Shown: positions 23,870-32,910, counted from the stretch's first letter. The stretch is DNA of 64,000 bases from Burkholderiales bacterium (GCA_015075645.1 JABTUF010000006.1:1-64000); one strand, 5' to 3'. Numbers and translations are program-made. Notes: a model not told the origin generated them from the sequence alone.

Positions 23870-26590
23870 TCAGTTCCCCGGAGAAGCAGGAGGCGTGCCG
23901 CCCGCAGGCTGGGCCCGCCGCGGCGGACGCCTGGGTGCGCTCTGCGCAGGAGCGCCGGACGTCGCGCCCGAGCCTGCGGGCGATGGCGTCACGGCTGCCG
24001 CAGCGGGCGGAGTGCCGGAGGCGGGCGCGGACTTCCCCTGCGCGGCAGCAGGCGCCGCTGGAGGCGCCGCAGCGGGCGCCGCAGGTGCTCCCGCGGGCGC
24101 GGCAGCGCCGGCCGGTGCCGCGGGCGGACGCGCCGCCGGCGCCGGTGGCGCCGCGACCGGTACGGGCGCGGGCGCAGGCTGCGCCGCGGACGGCGCCGGG
24201 TAGTAGATCGGCAAAGGGCCTCCCTCGCCCGCGTTCGGCCCCGACGTCCGCGGCGGGAACACCGAAGGCTTCACCTCGGGCTGGTACTCGGCCGGCAGGC
24301 GCAGCGACGGCATGAACGTGCGGTCGAGGTACTCCATCCGGCGGCGCAGGTCGTCGACGAGCCCGCGCATGTCCTGTTGCGTCTCGACCACGCGCGGCGT
24401 GACGAACAGCACGAGTTCGGAGCGCTGGTCCTTGATGTCCTGCTGGCCGAAGAGCCCGCCCAGCACCGGGATCTTCGCGAGCCACGGAATGCCTTCGGAA
24501 CCCACCTGCTTGGTGTCGCGGATCAACCCGCCCATGATGAGCGTGTCGCCGCTCTGCACCGCGACCATCGACTGCAGCGAGCGCGTGTTGATCGGCGGGG
24601 CCTCGCCGGCGTTGGCGACGTCGCCCGGGTTGCTGACCTCGGCCTGGATGTCCATCGTCACGAGGCCGCCCGCGTTGATGCGCGGCGTGACCGACACCAG
24701 CACGCCGGTGTCGATGTACTGCGAGGTCGTGGTCACCGCGTTGGTCGTGCCGCCGACGAGCGTCTGCTGCGTGATCGGGATGCGGTCGCCGACCTTGATC
24801 GTCGACTTCTGGTTGTCGAGCGCGGCCACGTGCGGGTTCGCGACGATCTTCGTGTTGCCCGCGGTGCCGAGGAGCGAGAGCGCGGCCTGGATGCCGCCGG
24901 GGAACATGCCGGAGAGCAGGTAGTTGAACCCCGGCACGCGCGCGCCGATGCCCGCGGCCGCGACGTCCGCCGCGGTTCCGGCGATCGCGCCGAAGATGTC
25001 GCCGGGCACCGTGCCGCGGCGGAAGTTGCCCCCGGCCTGGTTGCCGCCGTTCTTGAAGTACCACTCGACGCCGAACTGGAAGTTGTCGATCAGCGACACC
25101 TCGGCGATCACCAGTTCGATCATCACCTGGCGCGCGGGCACGTCGAGCTTGCGGAGCGCGGCCTCGATGATGACCCATTCGGCCGGCGTCGCGACGACGA
25201 GCAGCGTGTTGTTGTCCTTGTCCGCGACGACCTGGATGTTGCGCACCACGCCTTGCGGCTGCGCGCCGGGTATTCCCTGCGCGACCGTCTGCGCCGCGGT
25301 CGGCGGCGGGGGCGGCGCGTTCACGACGACGGTGGACGGCGGCGCGACCAGCGGCGTCGCCTGCGGCTGGAACGCCGGCGGCGAGACGATCTGGCCGGCG
25401 GGCGTGCCCGGTGCGAGCGTCGGCGCCTGCGTCGTCGTCTGGGCCGCCGGCTTGCCGGTGAACGCCTGCTGCAAGAGCGGGCCGACGCGCTCGGCGCGGC
25501 TGTTCTGCAGGTTGTAGACGTAGAAACGCACGCCCTCGCCGCCGGTGCCCTGGTCGAGCTTCTCGATCCACTCCTTCGCCTTGTCGATGAGCGCGGGGTT
25601 CGGCGTCACGACGAGGAGCGCGTTCATGCGCTCGATCGGAATGACGCGGATCAGGCCCGCCAGCGGGTTCTGGTCGCGCGCCCCGAGGAGTTTCTCGATC
25701 TCCTGGCCCACCGCCTTCACGTCCGCGCTCTGCAGCGGGAAGATGCCTGCCGACATCCCCTTCATCCAGTCGATGTCGAACAGGTTGATCGTGTCGAGCA
25801 GGCGGCGCAGTTCCGGCTCGGTGCCCGACAGGATCACGAGATTGCGGAGGTCGTCCGCGCGCACCGCCTGCGCGTCCTTCGCGATCGGCTCGAGGATCTT
25901 CACCATCTCGCGCGCGCTCACGTAGCGCAGCGGCACGACCTGCACCGAGAAGCCGGGCGGCAGGATGCGCGTGCTGTTGCCGAGCATCGGCGTCACGTTG
26001 CCGCGCACCGCCGCGCCCTGCGGCACGATCCGGAAGAGGTCGGTCGCGTCGTCCCAGACCATCGTCGCGCCGTTCATCCGGAGCAGCGTCTCCAGCGTGG
26101 GCAGCAACGCGCTGCGAGGCAGGCCCGACGAGGTGCGGATCGTGACCTGCCCGCCGACGGCGGGGTCGATCACGTAGCCCTTCTTCATGATGTCGCCGAG
26201 GATGTTGCGGATCACCTCGCGCAGGTCGGCTCCCTCGAAGTTGAGGCTCACGTTGCCGCCCGCGTCCAGCGGCGTGGTCGTCCAGGGCGGGCTGCCTCCG
26301 CCCTGCGGCTGCCCGTTCACGACGATGCCGGTGCCGCGGAACACCTTCGCGCGATCGGGCGTGTCGCCCGCGCCGGTCTCGACCCGCGCCGCGGTTTCGG
26401 CGAGCGCGGGCGTGAGCCCTTCGGGTTGCAGCGAGGAACGCACCTTCTCGGGCGGCTGCGGCGGCGCCACGGGTTGTTGCGCGCATCCGGCGAGCGCGAG
26501 CACGCACGCGAGCGCGATCCAGGCGGCGGCGCACGACGGCGGCGCGGCGCGGCGCCCGATCGGTTCGGGGCGGAAGGGTCGTCGGATCAT
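23870..26590 (-). CDS. gspD: type II secretion outer-membrane secretin GspD
   Basis: 906 residues from ATG 26590. It is a lipoprotein, with lipobox LAGC near residue 35. It has N0-N3 domains (SLNFEGADLREVIRNILGD, VVPLRYVSAREMVKIL, IPIERMNALLVV, FYVYNLQNSRAERV), a long Pro/Ala/Thr linker inside N3 (about 390-450), then the secretin core (about 460-760: NPHVAALDNQKSTIKVGDRIP, VSVTPRINAGG, GDTLIMGGLIRD, ELVLFVTPRVV). It forms the multimeric outer-membrane channel. The last roughly 110 residues are an Ala/Pro-rich tail, longer than usual for GspD. Last gene of the gsp operon, 29 bp after gspN. Confidence 0.95.
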   Translation of the reverse strand: MIRRPFRPEPIGRRAAPPSCAAAWIALACVLALAGCAQQPVAPPQPPEKVRSSLQPEGLTPALAETAARVETGAGDTPDRAKVFRGTGIVVNGQPQGGGSPPWTTTPLDAGGNVSLNFEGADLREVIRNILGDIMKKGYVIDPAVGGQVTIRTSSGLPRSALLPTLETLLRMNGATMVWDDATDLFRIVPQGAAVRGNVTPMLGNSTRILPPGFSVQVVPLRYVSAREMVKILEPIAKDAQAVRADDLRNLVILSGTEPELRRLLDTINLFDIDWMKGMSAGIFPLQSADVKAVGQEIEKLLGARDQNPLAGLIRVIPIERMNALLVVTPNPALIDKAKEWIEKLDQGTGGEGVRFYVYNLQNSRAERVGPLLQQAFTGKPAAQTTTQAPTLAPGTPAGQIVSPPAFQPQATPLVAPPSTVVVNAPPPPPTAAQTVAQGIPGAQPQGVVRNIQVVADKDNNTLLVVATPAEWVIIEAALRKLDVPARQVMIELVIAEVSLIDNFQFGVEWYFKNGGNQAGGNFRRGTVPGDIFGAIAGTAADVAAAGIGARVPGFNYLLSGMFPGGIQAALSLLGTAGNTKIVANPHVAALDNQKSTIKVGDRIPITQQTLVGGTTNAVTTTSQYIDTGVLVSVTPRINAGGLVTMDIQAEVSNPGDVANAGEAPPINTRSLQSMVAVQSGDTLIMGGLIRDTKQVGSEGIPWLAKIPVLGGLFGQQDIKDQRSELVLFVTPRVVETQQDMRGLVDDLRRRMEYLDRTFMPSLRLPAEYQPEVKPSVFPPRTSGPNAGEGGPLPIYYPAPSAAQPAPAPVPVAAPPAPAARPPAAPAGAAAPAGAPAAPAAAPPAAPAAAQGKSAPASGTPPAAAAVTPSPAGSGATSGAPAQSAPRRPPRRAQPAGGTPPASPGN

Positions 26591-26619
26591 CGTGGCTTCC
26601 CGGGTCGTGCGATCGAGGT

Positions 26620-27438
26620 TCAGCGGGGCTGACGCATGTTGCGGTAGACGTTGTTCCAGCTTCCCGGCGCAGGCGGAGGCGTGCTGTCGTCGCTCTGCGG
26701 CTGGAGGCCCTGTTGCGTGCCGCTCGCCTGCGCTTCGGCGGCGCGCGCGTTGCGGCGATTCTGCCGAAGGTTCTGCTCGGCGGTGCTGCCCGGCGGGCCG
26801 CTCGTGCCCTGTCCGCGTGCGCGCGTTTGCGCGGTGGCGGGCTGGACCTGCGCGCCTCCTGCCCCGGGGACGCCGGCGCTCGGCCGCGCGGCCTGCGCCG
26901 CAGGTGCGGGCGCGGGCTCCGCCGGCTGCACCGTCGTCTTCGGCCCCTTCTGGACCTTGAGTTCGAGATCCTCGGCGTCGTCGCCGAGCGTCAGGCGCAC
27001 GCGGTCGGTCTCGACGGAGGCGACGAGCATGCCGCCGATCGCCTCACCCTTGCGGACGGAACGCGACTTGCCGGCGCCGCCCGTCTCCTTCAGGAAGGCG
27101 ATCGCGACGTTGTCGACGATCATCGTTCCGGTCAGCACGTACTGGCCGCGCTGGATCGAGGACTTGGCCGCGACCGCCGCCGCCGTCGGCGCGGGCCGGC
27201 GCGTCGCGTTGAAGAGCGGCCGCTCGACCGTCGCGCGCATCGAGGCGATGCCGCCTTCGATCTGGTAGCCGGGCAGCACCGGCACCTCGACCGGCGCGGG
27301 CACGGCGGGGAGATCGGGCGGCAGGTTCCGGCGCCAAGCGGTGCCCCAGCCGGTCTGCACGCCGATCGCGAGCGCGAGCAGGGCGAACGGTGCCGCCCAG
27401 GCGAGCCAGCGGGTAAAGCGGGGTGTGAGCGCGCTCAT
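26620..27438 (-). CDS. gspN: type II secretion GspC/GspN-like inner-membrane protein (XpsN position)
   Basis: 272 residues from ATG 27438. A single membrane segment (about 12-30) is followed by a periplasmic HR-like domain (about 45-170: RPLFNATRRP, YVLTGTMIVDNVAIAFLKE, RSVRKGEAIGGMLVASVETDRV), then a Pro/Ala/Gln-rich tail with no PDZ domain visible. Its place between gspM and gspD matches XpsN of Xanthomonas, the functional counterpart of GspC, which links the inner-membrane platform to the secretin. The name gspC would be equally defensible. Confidence 0.8.
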   Translation of the reverse strand: MSALTPRFTRWLAWAAPFALLALAIGVQTGWGTAWRRNLPPDLPAVPAPVEVPVLPGYQIEGGIASMRATVERPLFNATRRPAPTAAAVAAKSSIQRGQYVLTGTMIVDNVAIAFLKETGGAGKSRSVRKGEAIGGMLVASVETDRVRLTLGDDAEDLELKVQKGPKTTVQPAEPAPAPAAQAARPSAGVPGAGGAQVQPATAQTRARGQGTSGPPGSTAEQNLRQNRRNARAAEAQASGTQQGLQPQSDDSTPPPAPGSWNNVYRNMRQPR

Positions 27439-27454
27439 CGTCGGCCTCGTCGGG

Positions 27455-28087
27455 TCACTTGCGCGGCGCGGACACCGGCACGAGCGGAGCCGCGACCTGC
27501 GGCTCGGGCATCGCCCAGGCGGTGACTTCGAGTTGCACGTTGACCTCGGGCTCCTGGCCCGCGGCCGGCTTGAAACCGCGGAACGCGTTCGCCGGCCGCA
27601 CCGTGATGTTCTCGACGACGAGGAGCGGTTCGCGCGTCTCCAGCGCGGAGAGGATCTTCTGCAGGTTCGGCACGGTCGCGAAGAACTGCACGCTGGCGAC
27701 GATCTGCCGGAAGGCGCCGTCCTCGCGCGGCGCGGGGCTCTGGCTCGTCGTGATGCGCCCGCCGTTGCCTTCGATCGCCGCCTTCGCGATCTCCTGCAGT
27801 TCCGCGCCCGCGAGGTTCGCGGCGGTGTTGCGCAGGTAGAAGCGGCGGGCGTCCTTCGCGCGCATCGCGTCGAGCGCGCGGCGCAACTCGGGCGCCTGCG
27901 CGGCGACGCGCTTGTAGGTGGAAAGCCGCTGCGACCAGGTCTCGATCGCGTCGTCGTAGTGGCGATGCAGGAGCCACAGCGGCGCGAGCAGCGCCGTGAA
28001 CACGAGCGCGATCGCGACCGCGAGCAGGCCCACGGCGAGCGCGCGGCGCTGGCCCGGCGAGAAACGGGCGAGGATCGCGGGCGTCAT
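27455..28087 (-). CDS. gspM: type II secretion protein GspM
   Basis: 210 residues from ATG 28087, overlapping the gspL stop (ATGA). It has a short cytoplasmic N-terminus (FSPGQRRALAVG), one membrane segment (about 15-38), a coiled linker (ETWSQRLSTYKRVAAQAPEL) and a small ferredoxin-like periplasmic domain (about 95-195: GGRITTSQSPAP, QFFATVPNLQKILSALETREPLLVVENITV). This is the short subtype-b form of GspM. It dimerises with GspL and anchors the assembly platform. Confidence 0.9.
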   Translation of the reverse strand: MTPAILARFSPGQRRALAVGLLAVAIALVFTALLAPLWLLHRHYDDAIETWSQRLSTYKRVAAQAPELRRALDAMRAKDARRFYLRNTAANLAGAELQEIAKAAIEGNGGRITTSQSPAPREDGAFRQIVASVQFFATVPNLQKILSALETREPLLVVENITVRPANAFRGFKPAAGQEPEVNVQLEVTAWAMPEPQVAAPLVPVSAPRK

Positions 28088-29577
28088 GTATCCGACCTCC
28101 GCCGTCGACCGCCGGGGCGGCCCATGCCCTTCGCCTCACCCTGCGGCGGTGCCGGCGCGGCCGCGGGAGGAGCCGGCGCGTCGGCGACCGGCGCGGACGA
28201 ACCTTCCATCTCGGAGACACCCGCCGACGCGGGTTCGGGCACCGGTGCGGCGGAGGCAGGCGCGAGCGACGCGGACGACGGCGCTGGCGCGGCGTTCGCC
28301 GGCGCAGGCTGCGGCGGCGCGGGCGGCGGGGCAGCGGGCTCGGGTGCGCGCGCGGGCGGATCGGCCAGCGCGAGCACCGTGACCATCGCGGGCTTCGCCG
28401 CGGGCTTCAACTGCGCGCCGAGGTCGAAGATCTCGCCGGGCCCGGGCTGGATCTTGGTGACGGGCGAGCGCGGTGCGACCTGCGCGACCAGCCCGGAGCC
28501 TTCGAGGATCGGGATCAGCGCACCGGCGTTGCCGGACTCCCCGCGAACGACGATCTCGCGATCGCGGTCGCGGCCCTTCGGCAGCGCGCGGATCTCGAGT
28601 TGCGTGATCCAGGTGTCGTCGGGCAGCACCGAACTCATCGTGTCGAGCACGCGCACGATCGGCGGATACGCGTACTTGCGTTCGAGCACGAAGTTGACCT
28701 GCGCGGCGGCGTTCTCGACGTCGGCGCGCAGGCGCTCGGAGACCGCGGCCTCGTCGCGCGCGGCCTGCGCCCGCCCGATCAGCGCGATCGCGTAGTCGCG
28801 CTTCTGCCACAGCGGCAGCACGATCGCGACGAGCGTGACGGCACCGAGCGCCGCGAGCGGCGCCCAGAATTGCCAGCGCTTCCACGGCGCGGGCGCGGCG
28901 CGCGACTCCTCCGGCGCGAGGTTCAACCGCGACGGCGGCGCGCCCGGCTCGTCGGGCGTGACGCTGCGCACGTCCGCGCCCCAGAGCGCGGCGTGCGCGA
29001 GCGCGGCGTCCACCACCGGGCGGCGCACGGCGGCGAAATCGACCGCGACCGTGCCCTTGCCCGCGTCGCGCGACACGACGGCCGCGTCGTAGTAGAGCTC
29101 GTCGGCCTTGAACGGCGTCAGGCGATCGAGGTCGTAGCCGATCGCCTGGCGCAGGTTCTCCTCGACCGCGGCGGGCAGCACGAGCGTCTTGCGCAGGACG
29201 GCACGCGCGGGGATCGCGAGCCGGACCCGCGGCGCGCCCGACGCGCCCGAGCCCGCGAGGCGACCGAGTTCGCCGATCGCGGCGCGGCCCGCCGCGACGA
29301 CGGCCTGCGCGTCGCCGTCGAGCGTGATGCGCGCGGTCGGCTCCACCTTCACCGCGCCGTCGACCATCACCGGCCGCCACACGGTCGCCACCGGGCCGTC
29401 GAACGCGAGGATCGGCCGCATGCGCCGGCGCGCCACCGCGTTGCGCGCGCCGCTCGGCACCAGCGGCGCGAGTTCCGCGCCCCACCAGCGCAGGAACGAC
29501 GCGAAGCCGCTCCGCTGCGCGATCGCGGAGAGCGCGCCCGCGGTGCGCTCGAGCGGCGTGCTACGGTCGGAGGGCAT
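28084..29577 (-). CDS. gspL: type II secretion protein GspL (PilM/PilN-like)
   Basis: 497 residues from ATG 29577, overlapping the gspK end by 17 bp. The N-terminal half is an actin-like cytoplasmic domain (LAIPARAVLRKTLVLPAA, NLRQAIGYDLDRLTPFKADELYYD). A membrane segment (about 238-258) and a PilN-type periplasmic domain (about 290-405: LERKYAYPPIVRVLDTMSSVLPDDTWITQLEI) follow. The last roughly 90 residues are Ala/Pro-rich low complexity, like the tails of GspN and GspD here. GspL couples the GspE ATPase to the membrane platform. Confidence 0.9.
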   Translation of the reverse strand: MPSDRSTPLERTAGALSAIAQRSGFASFLRWWGAELAPLVPSGARNAVARRRMRPILAFDGPVATVWRPVMVDGAVKVEPTARITLDGDAQAVVAAGRAAIGELGRLAGSGASGAPRVRLAIPARAVLRKTLVLPAAVEENLRQAIGYDLDRLTPFKADELYYDAAVVSRDAGKGTVAVDFAAVRRPVVDAALAHAALWGADVRSVTPDEPGAPPSRLNLAPEESRAAPAPWKRWQFWAPLAALGAVTLVAIVLPLWQKRDYAIALIGRAQAARDEAAVSERLRADVENAAAQVNFVLERKYAYPPIVRVLDTMSSVLPDDTWITQLEIRALPKGRDRDREIVVRGESGNAGALIPILEGSGLVAQVAPRSPVTKIQPGPGEIFDLGAQLKPAAKPAMVTVLALADPPARAPEPAAPPPAPPQPAPANAAPAPSSASLAPASAAPVPEPASAGVSEMEGSSAPVADAPAPPAAAPAPPQGEAKGMGRPGGRRRRSDT

Positions 29578-30574
29578 CGTGATTGTCGGTCTTCGCGTCG
29601 GCGGGAGCGGCGGGCGCCACCGCGCCTTCGAGCCACGCCAGCACGACGAGCGGCCTTCCCGGGTCCTGTGAGGGCCGCACCACCGCTTCGCGCACGAAGG
29701 TTACACCATCGGAGGTGCGCGCCTCGCCGCGGATCCGCCACGTCTGGACCGCTCCGGACGCGAGTCCCGACGCGTTCGGGAAGTTGGGCGGAGGCAACCC
29801 GTCGCGGATCGCGGCGTCGCGCTGCGCGAGGTAGCCGTCGACCGCCGCGGCGTCGACGCCCGGCAGGGCGAGCAGAACGTCGCGCGAAGCGGTCTTCGGA
29901 TTGATGCCCGGCTGTCGCGACCACACGGTGACACTGCCGGCGATGCGCTCGTAGACGCCGGGCGTCATGCCGAGCACGCGCGAGACCTCGCCCGTCGTCT
30001 CGAACGGAGCGTTCCCCGGCAGGACCTTCGCACCCGCCGCCTGATAGTCGGCCGCTTCCGCGCCGAGCGGCCGCCGGAAGTCGTCCGCGTCGCGCCAGTC
30101 GATCACCGCATCGACGAGGCGCGCGGCGGTGTCGGGGTCGGCGCCACCGATCGCCGTGAAGAGCCCGCGCAGCAGCACCTCGCCGGCGGCGTTCAGGTCG
30201 ATCTTCGCGGATTCGTCGGTCGCGACGACCGTGATCGCGATGCCGTCGTCTTCATAAGCGTGCGGCGCGCCGTCGGGCGTCCACGCGCCGGGCACCCGCG
30301 CACGCCCGAGTTCGTAGACGGCACGCTCGATCGCGCCGTCGGCCGCGGCGCGCGCCCGGGCGACGCCCACCGCGTTCCCCGCGGCGAGCGCCTCGGTGCG
30401 CATGCTGTAGGCGAACGACCCCGCCATCGCGGTCAGGAGCACGGTGGCCCACAGCGCGAGCACCAGCGCGATGCCCGCCTGCGACGTCTTCGCCGCACCG
30501 GGCATTGCCCGGGCGGGCCGTGCGCGATGCGGCGGGCGTGGCGAAGCCGCGCGAGCGTTCCGCATGGCGGTCAT
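29561..30574 (-). CDS. gspK: type II secretion minor pseudopilin GspK
   Basis: 337 residues from ATG 30574, overlapping the gspJ stop (ATGA). A long basic leader (about 33 residues) precedes a prepilin-type hydrophobic helix (GIALVLALWATVLLTAMAGSFAYSM). Where most pseudopilins have Glu at +5, GspK proteins may lack it, and here the equivalent is Val/Leu, which fits the pilus-tip role. Further on are the GspK signatures KIDLNAAGEVLLRGLF, DAVIDWRDADDFRRPLGAEAADY and INPKTASRDVLLALPGV. It caps the pseudopilus with GspI and GspJ. Confidence 0.92.
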   Translation of the reverse strand: MTAMRNARAASPRPPHRARPARAMPGAAKTSQAGIALVLALWATVLLTAMAGSFAYSMRTEALAAGNAVGVARARAAADGAIERAVYELGRARVPGAWTPDGAPHAYEDDGIAITVVATDESAKIDLNAAGEVLLRGLFTAIGGADPDTAARLVDAVIDWRDADDFRRPLGAEAADYQAAGAKVLPGNAPFETTGEVSRVLGMTPGVYERIAGSVTVWSRQPGINPKTASRDVLLALPGVDAAAVDGYLAQRDAAIRDGLPPPNFPNASGLASGAVQTWRIRGEARTSDGVTFVREAVVRPSQDPGRPLVVLAWLEGAVAPAAPADAKTDNHDALRP

Positions 30575-31287
30575 CGCTGCGCGCAGCGCGCGCGCGCCTT
30601 GTCCCATGCGCGACAGCCGGCCTCGGGCGCCTCGCGCGGCGCCGCGTAGAACACCGGCCACTTCGCGCCCCGCTCGGTCTCGACCTCGATGCGGATCAGT
30701 TGCGGCAGGCGCTGCGTGTCCTGCCATTGATCGCGCCACGCCGGTTCGGCGCCGGCCGCGCCCGTCGCGCCGGGGTCGAGTCCGAGGTAGCCGAAGGTCA
30801 CCGACCGAATGCCGGTCGCGAGCACCGAGTGCTCGGCCCCGCCGAAATCCGGCAGCGCGGCCGCGGTGACGTCGGGCACCATGCGATCGACGACGAGCGC
30901 GGGCTTGCCGTCGATCTCGGTCACGTGCAATCGGTAGTACCAGACGCCACCGCCCTGAACCCGCGCGGGGAGCGCCGCGGCGAAGCGCATCTCGTCGCGA
31001 TCGCCGGCGAAGAGCAGCGGCCACTCCGGCATTTTCTTCATCCGCTGGCCGTGCTGGCCTTCGAGGGTCGCGCGCAGGAATTCCTGCGCGGTGCGCATCG
31101 ACGCGGTCTTGGCGGCCTTCGCCTCGCCCGCGTCCCAACTGCGGCCCGACAGGGCGAGCGAGCCGAAGAGCGTCGCCGACAGCAGCGCGAGGAGCGCCAG
31201 CGCGACCAGGAGTTCGACCAGCGTGAAGCCGCGCTCGGCTCGCCGCGGAGCATCGCGTCGTGGGTCGAACCGGGGGACCGGCTTCAC
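30571..31287 (-). CDS. gspJ: type II secretion minor pseudopilin GspJ
   Basis: 238 residues from GTG 31287, which overlaps the gspI stop (GTGA). The leader RRDAPRRAERG is followed by the prepilin site G/FTLVELLVALALLALLSA with Glu at +5. The C-terminal domain contains RLHVTEIDGKPALVVDR and QLIRIEVETERG. The protein forms the pseudopilus tip complex with GspI and GspK and needs cleavage by a GspO/PilD peptidase, which is not encoded in this window. Confidence 0.93.
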   Translation of the reverse strand: MKPVPRFDPRRDAPRRAERGFTLVELLVALALLALLSATLFGSLALSGRSWDAGEAKAAKTASMRTAQEFLRATLEGQHGQRMKKMPEWPLLFAGDRDEMRFAAALPARVQGGGVWYYRLHVTEIDGKPALVVDRMVPDVTAAALPDFGGAEHSVLATGIRSVTFGYLGLDPGATGAAGAEPAWRDQWQDTQRLPQLIRIEVETERGAKWPVFYAAPREAPEAGCRAWDKARARCAQR

Positions 31288-31706
31288 GGCGCGCCCTCCC
31301 GCCGGGCGAGGCGCAGCGTCGAGAGCGCGAGCGTGCGTTCGCGTCCGCCCGCGCCGGGGTAGCGGACCTCGACGCGGATCCGGTAGAGCTGCATCGGCGA
31401 CACCGGCCGCGGATCGGCGGCGGCCGCGGCGTCGGGAGAGACCCAGGGCTCGACCGTCGTCGTCCAGGCGATGCGCCCGTCGTCCTCGGAGCCCGATTCG
31501 CCGGCGAGGCGCGCTCCGCCGCGCGCCGCGTCGAGCCGGCTCTGCGCGACCAGCACCGCCCGGCTCACGTCCTCGGCGACCCCCGCGTTGCCGAGCGCTC
31601 CGCCGATCAGGCGGAACAGCGCGGTCGCGACGAGCGCGAGAATCACGAAGGCGACGAGCACCTCGAGCAGGCTGAAGCCGCGCAGCGCGTGTCGAGACAT
31701 GTTCAC
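31284..31706 (-). CDS. gspI: type II secretion minor pseudopilin GspI
   Basis: 140 residues from GTG 31706, which overlaps the gspH stop (GTGA); ATG 31700 two codons on is the alternative. Short leader MSRHALRG, then the prepilin site G/FSLLEVLVAFVILALVATALFRL with Glu at +5. The rest has QSRLDAARGG and QLYRIRVEVRYPGAGGRERTLAL. Length is normal for the family. It is the core of the pseudopilus tip. Confidence 0.93.
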   Translation of the reverse strand: MNMSRHALRGFSLLEVLVAFVILALVATALFRLIGGALGNAGVAEDVSRAVLVAQSRLDAARGGARLAGESGSEDDGRIAWTTTVEPWVSPDAAAAADPRPVSPMQLYRIRVEVRYPGAGGRERTLALSTLRLARREGAP

Positions 31707-32365
31707 TGATCGAGTATCGCGACGCGACCGGTGAGCCAATCGACGTCGACTTCGTACCTGCGTTCGCCCGACGACACGGTGACGCGGCCGCCGTTGCTGC
31801 CGCCGTCGGGAAAGAAGCGGATCGCGCCGCGCTTGTCGGAGACGAGGTCCGACTGCGCGGTGAAGAGCTCGAGGTCGACCTTCCGCGGCAGCGCGACTTC
31901 GCGCGCGTCGTTCGCGACGTGGAAGCTGCGCGCCTCGAGATCGAGCGTGAGCGCCGTCTCGCGGCGGGAGGTGACCGCCTCGCTACGCGCGAGGCGCAAC
32001 CCCGCGGCGATCTGGCGCGCGGCGGACTTGAGTTCGCCGGTCGTGGCACCCTGCCCCGAGACCATCGGCACGACGAATGCGGCTCCGATCGCCATGATCG
32101 CGAGCACGACGAGGATCTCGATCATCGTCATGCCGAGCGACAAGCGTCGGGCTGAAGCCCGACCCACGGGAGCGGGCGGCGAGCGTCGGGCTGAAGCCCG
32201 ACCCACAGGAGCGGGCGGCGAGCGTCGGGCTGAAGCCCGACCCACAGGGGCGGGCGGCGAGCGTCGGGCTGAAGCCCGACCCACGGGAGCGGGCGGCGAG
32301 CGCCGCGACGGCGCCCGATCCGCGTGCACGCGTCGCGATCGCGAATTCGCCCGGTGCGTTGCCAT
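31703..32365 (-). CDS. gspH: type II secretion minor pseudopilin GspH with repeat-encoded leader
   Basis: The pseudopilin itself is normal: prepilin site LSLG/MTMIEILVVLAIMAIGAAFVVP (Glu at +5), then an alpha+beta domain (SAARQIAAGLRLARSEAVT, IRFFPDGGSNGGRVTV). The open frame from ATG 32365 adds about 78 leader residues, of which 52 are four copies of a 13-residue unit (RRSPPAPVGRASA) read from a REP-like tandem array. True initiation is unclear: ATG 32365 lacks a Shine-Dalgarno, and a TTG four codons before the cleavage site (32137) would give a minimal leader. The ATGA at the gspG stop opens only an eight-codon frame. Either a very long Arg/Pro-rich leader is made and cleaved, or translation restarts after the array. 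Confidence 0.85.
   Translation of the reverse strand: MATHRANSRSRRVHADRAPSRRSPPAPVGRASARRSPPAPVGRASARRSPPAPVGRASARRSPPAPVGRASARRLSLGMTMIEILVVLAIMAIGAAFVVPMVSGQGATTGELKSAARQIAAGLRLARSEAVTSRRETALTLDLEARSFHVANDAREVALPRKVDLELFTAQSDLVSDKRGAIRFFPDGGSNGGRVTVSSGERRYEVDVDWLTGRVAILDQ
32144..32299. repeat. four tandem 39-bp REP-like units
   Basis: Units begin at 32144, 32183, 32222 and 32261. Each contains the palindrome GTCGGGCT-GA-AGCCCGAC, then CCCAC and a GC-rich tail. The copies are almost identical (only the CACGGGA/CACAGGA/CACAGGG positions vary). 39 bp is 13 codons, so the gspH frame is kept. Related palindromes stand singly at 34189-34296. Confidence 0.9.
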
Positions 32366-32400
32366 GGGGGGACGGTCTCACGCGGCGCGCCTGCCCGGCG

Positions 32401-32859
32401 TCATTCCGCGCTCGTGATGTCCTTGTTCGCGCCCTCGCCGCCCTCCTGGCCGTCGGCGCCGAGCGAAACGATGTCGTAGGCGCCCTTCTGGCCGGGCGCG
32501 CTGTAGCGGTACTCGTGACCCCACGGATCCTTCGGGATCTGCGCCTTCTTCCAGTAGGGGCCGTTCCAGTTCGACGCGCCGGCGGGCGCGCTGACGAGCG
32601 CCTGCAGGCCCTCGGACGACGACGGATAGCGGCCGGTCTCGAGCTTGTAGAGATCGAGCGCCTGCCCGATCTGGCCGATCTCGATCTTCGCCGCGTCGGC
32701 CTTCGCCTTCTCGCCGCGGCCGATGAAGTTGCCCCCGACGATCCCCAGCACGACGCCGATCAGGACCAGGACGACGAGAATCTCGATCAATGTCATGCCC
32801 CGCTCGCAGCGGAACGGGACGGGACGGCGGAGGATGCGGAGGTTCATGAGTGTCACCAT
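32401..32859 (-). CDS. gspG: type II secretion major pseudopilin GspG
   Basis: 152 residues from ATG 32859; ATG 32847 four codons on is also possible. The leader MNLRILRRPVPFRCERG precedes the prepilin site G/MTLIEILVVLVLIGVVLGIVGG with Glu at +5. The globular part carries the GspG calcium-site and loop features (LETGRYPSSSEGLQALV, WNGPYWKKAQIPKDPWGHEYRY, DIVSLGADGQEGGEGANKDI). It is the main subunit of the pseudopilus. The stop overlaps an ATG (ATGA) that opens only eight codons, probably the original gspH coupling site. Confidence 0.95.
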   Translation of the reverse strand: MVTLMNLRILRRPVPFRCERGMTLIEILVVLVLIGVVLGIVGGNFIGRGEKAKADAAKIEIGQIGQALDLYKLETGRYPSSSEGLQALVSAPAGASNWNGPYWKKAQIPKDPWGHEYRYSAPGQKGAYDIVSLGADGQEGGEGANKDITSAE

Positions 32860-32910
32860 CTGGCGACAACGGGCGCCATGCCCGCGTTCGCGGAAACGAT
32901 TAGACCGGGT

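Noticed and set aside
32144..32299. Tandem repeats considered as a CRISPR array
   Set aside because: Units are contiguous with no unique spacers, and no cas genes are near.
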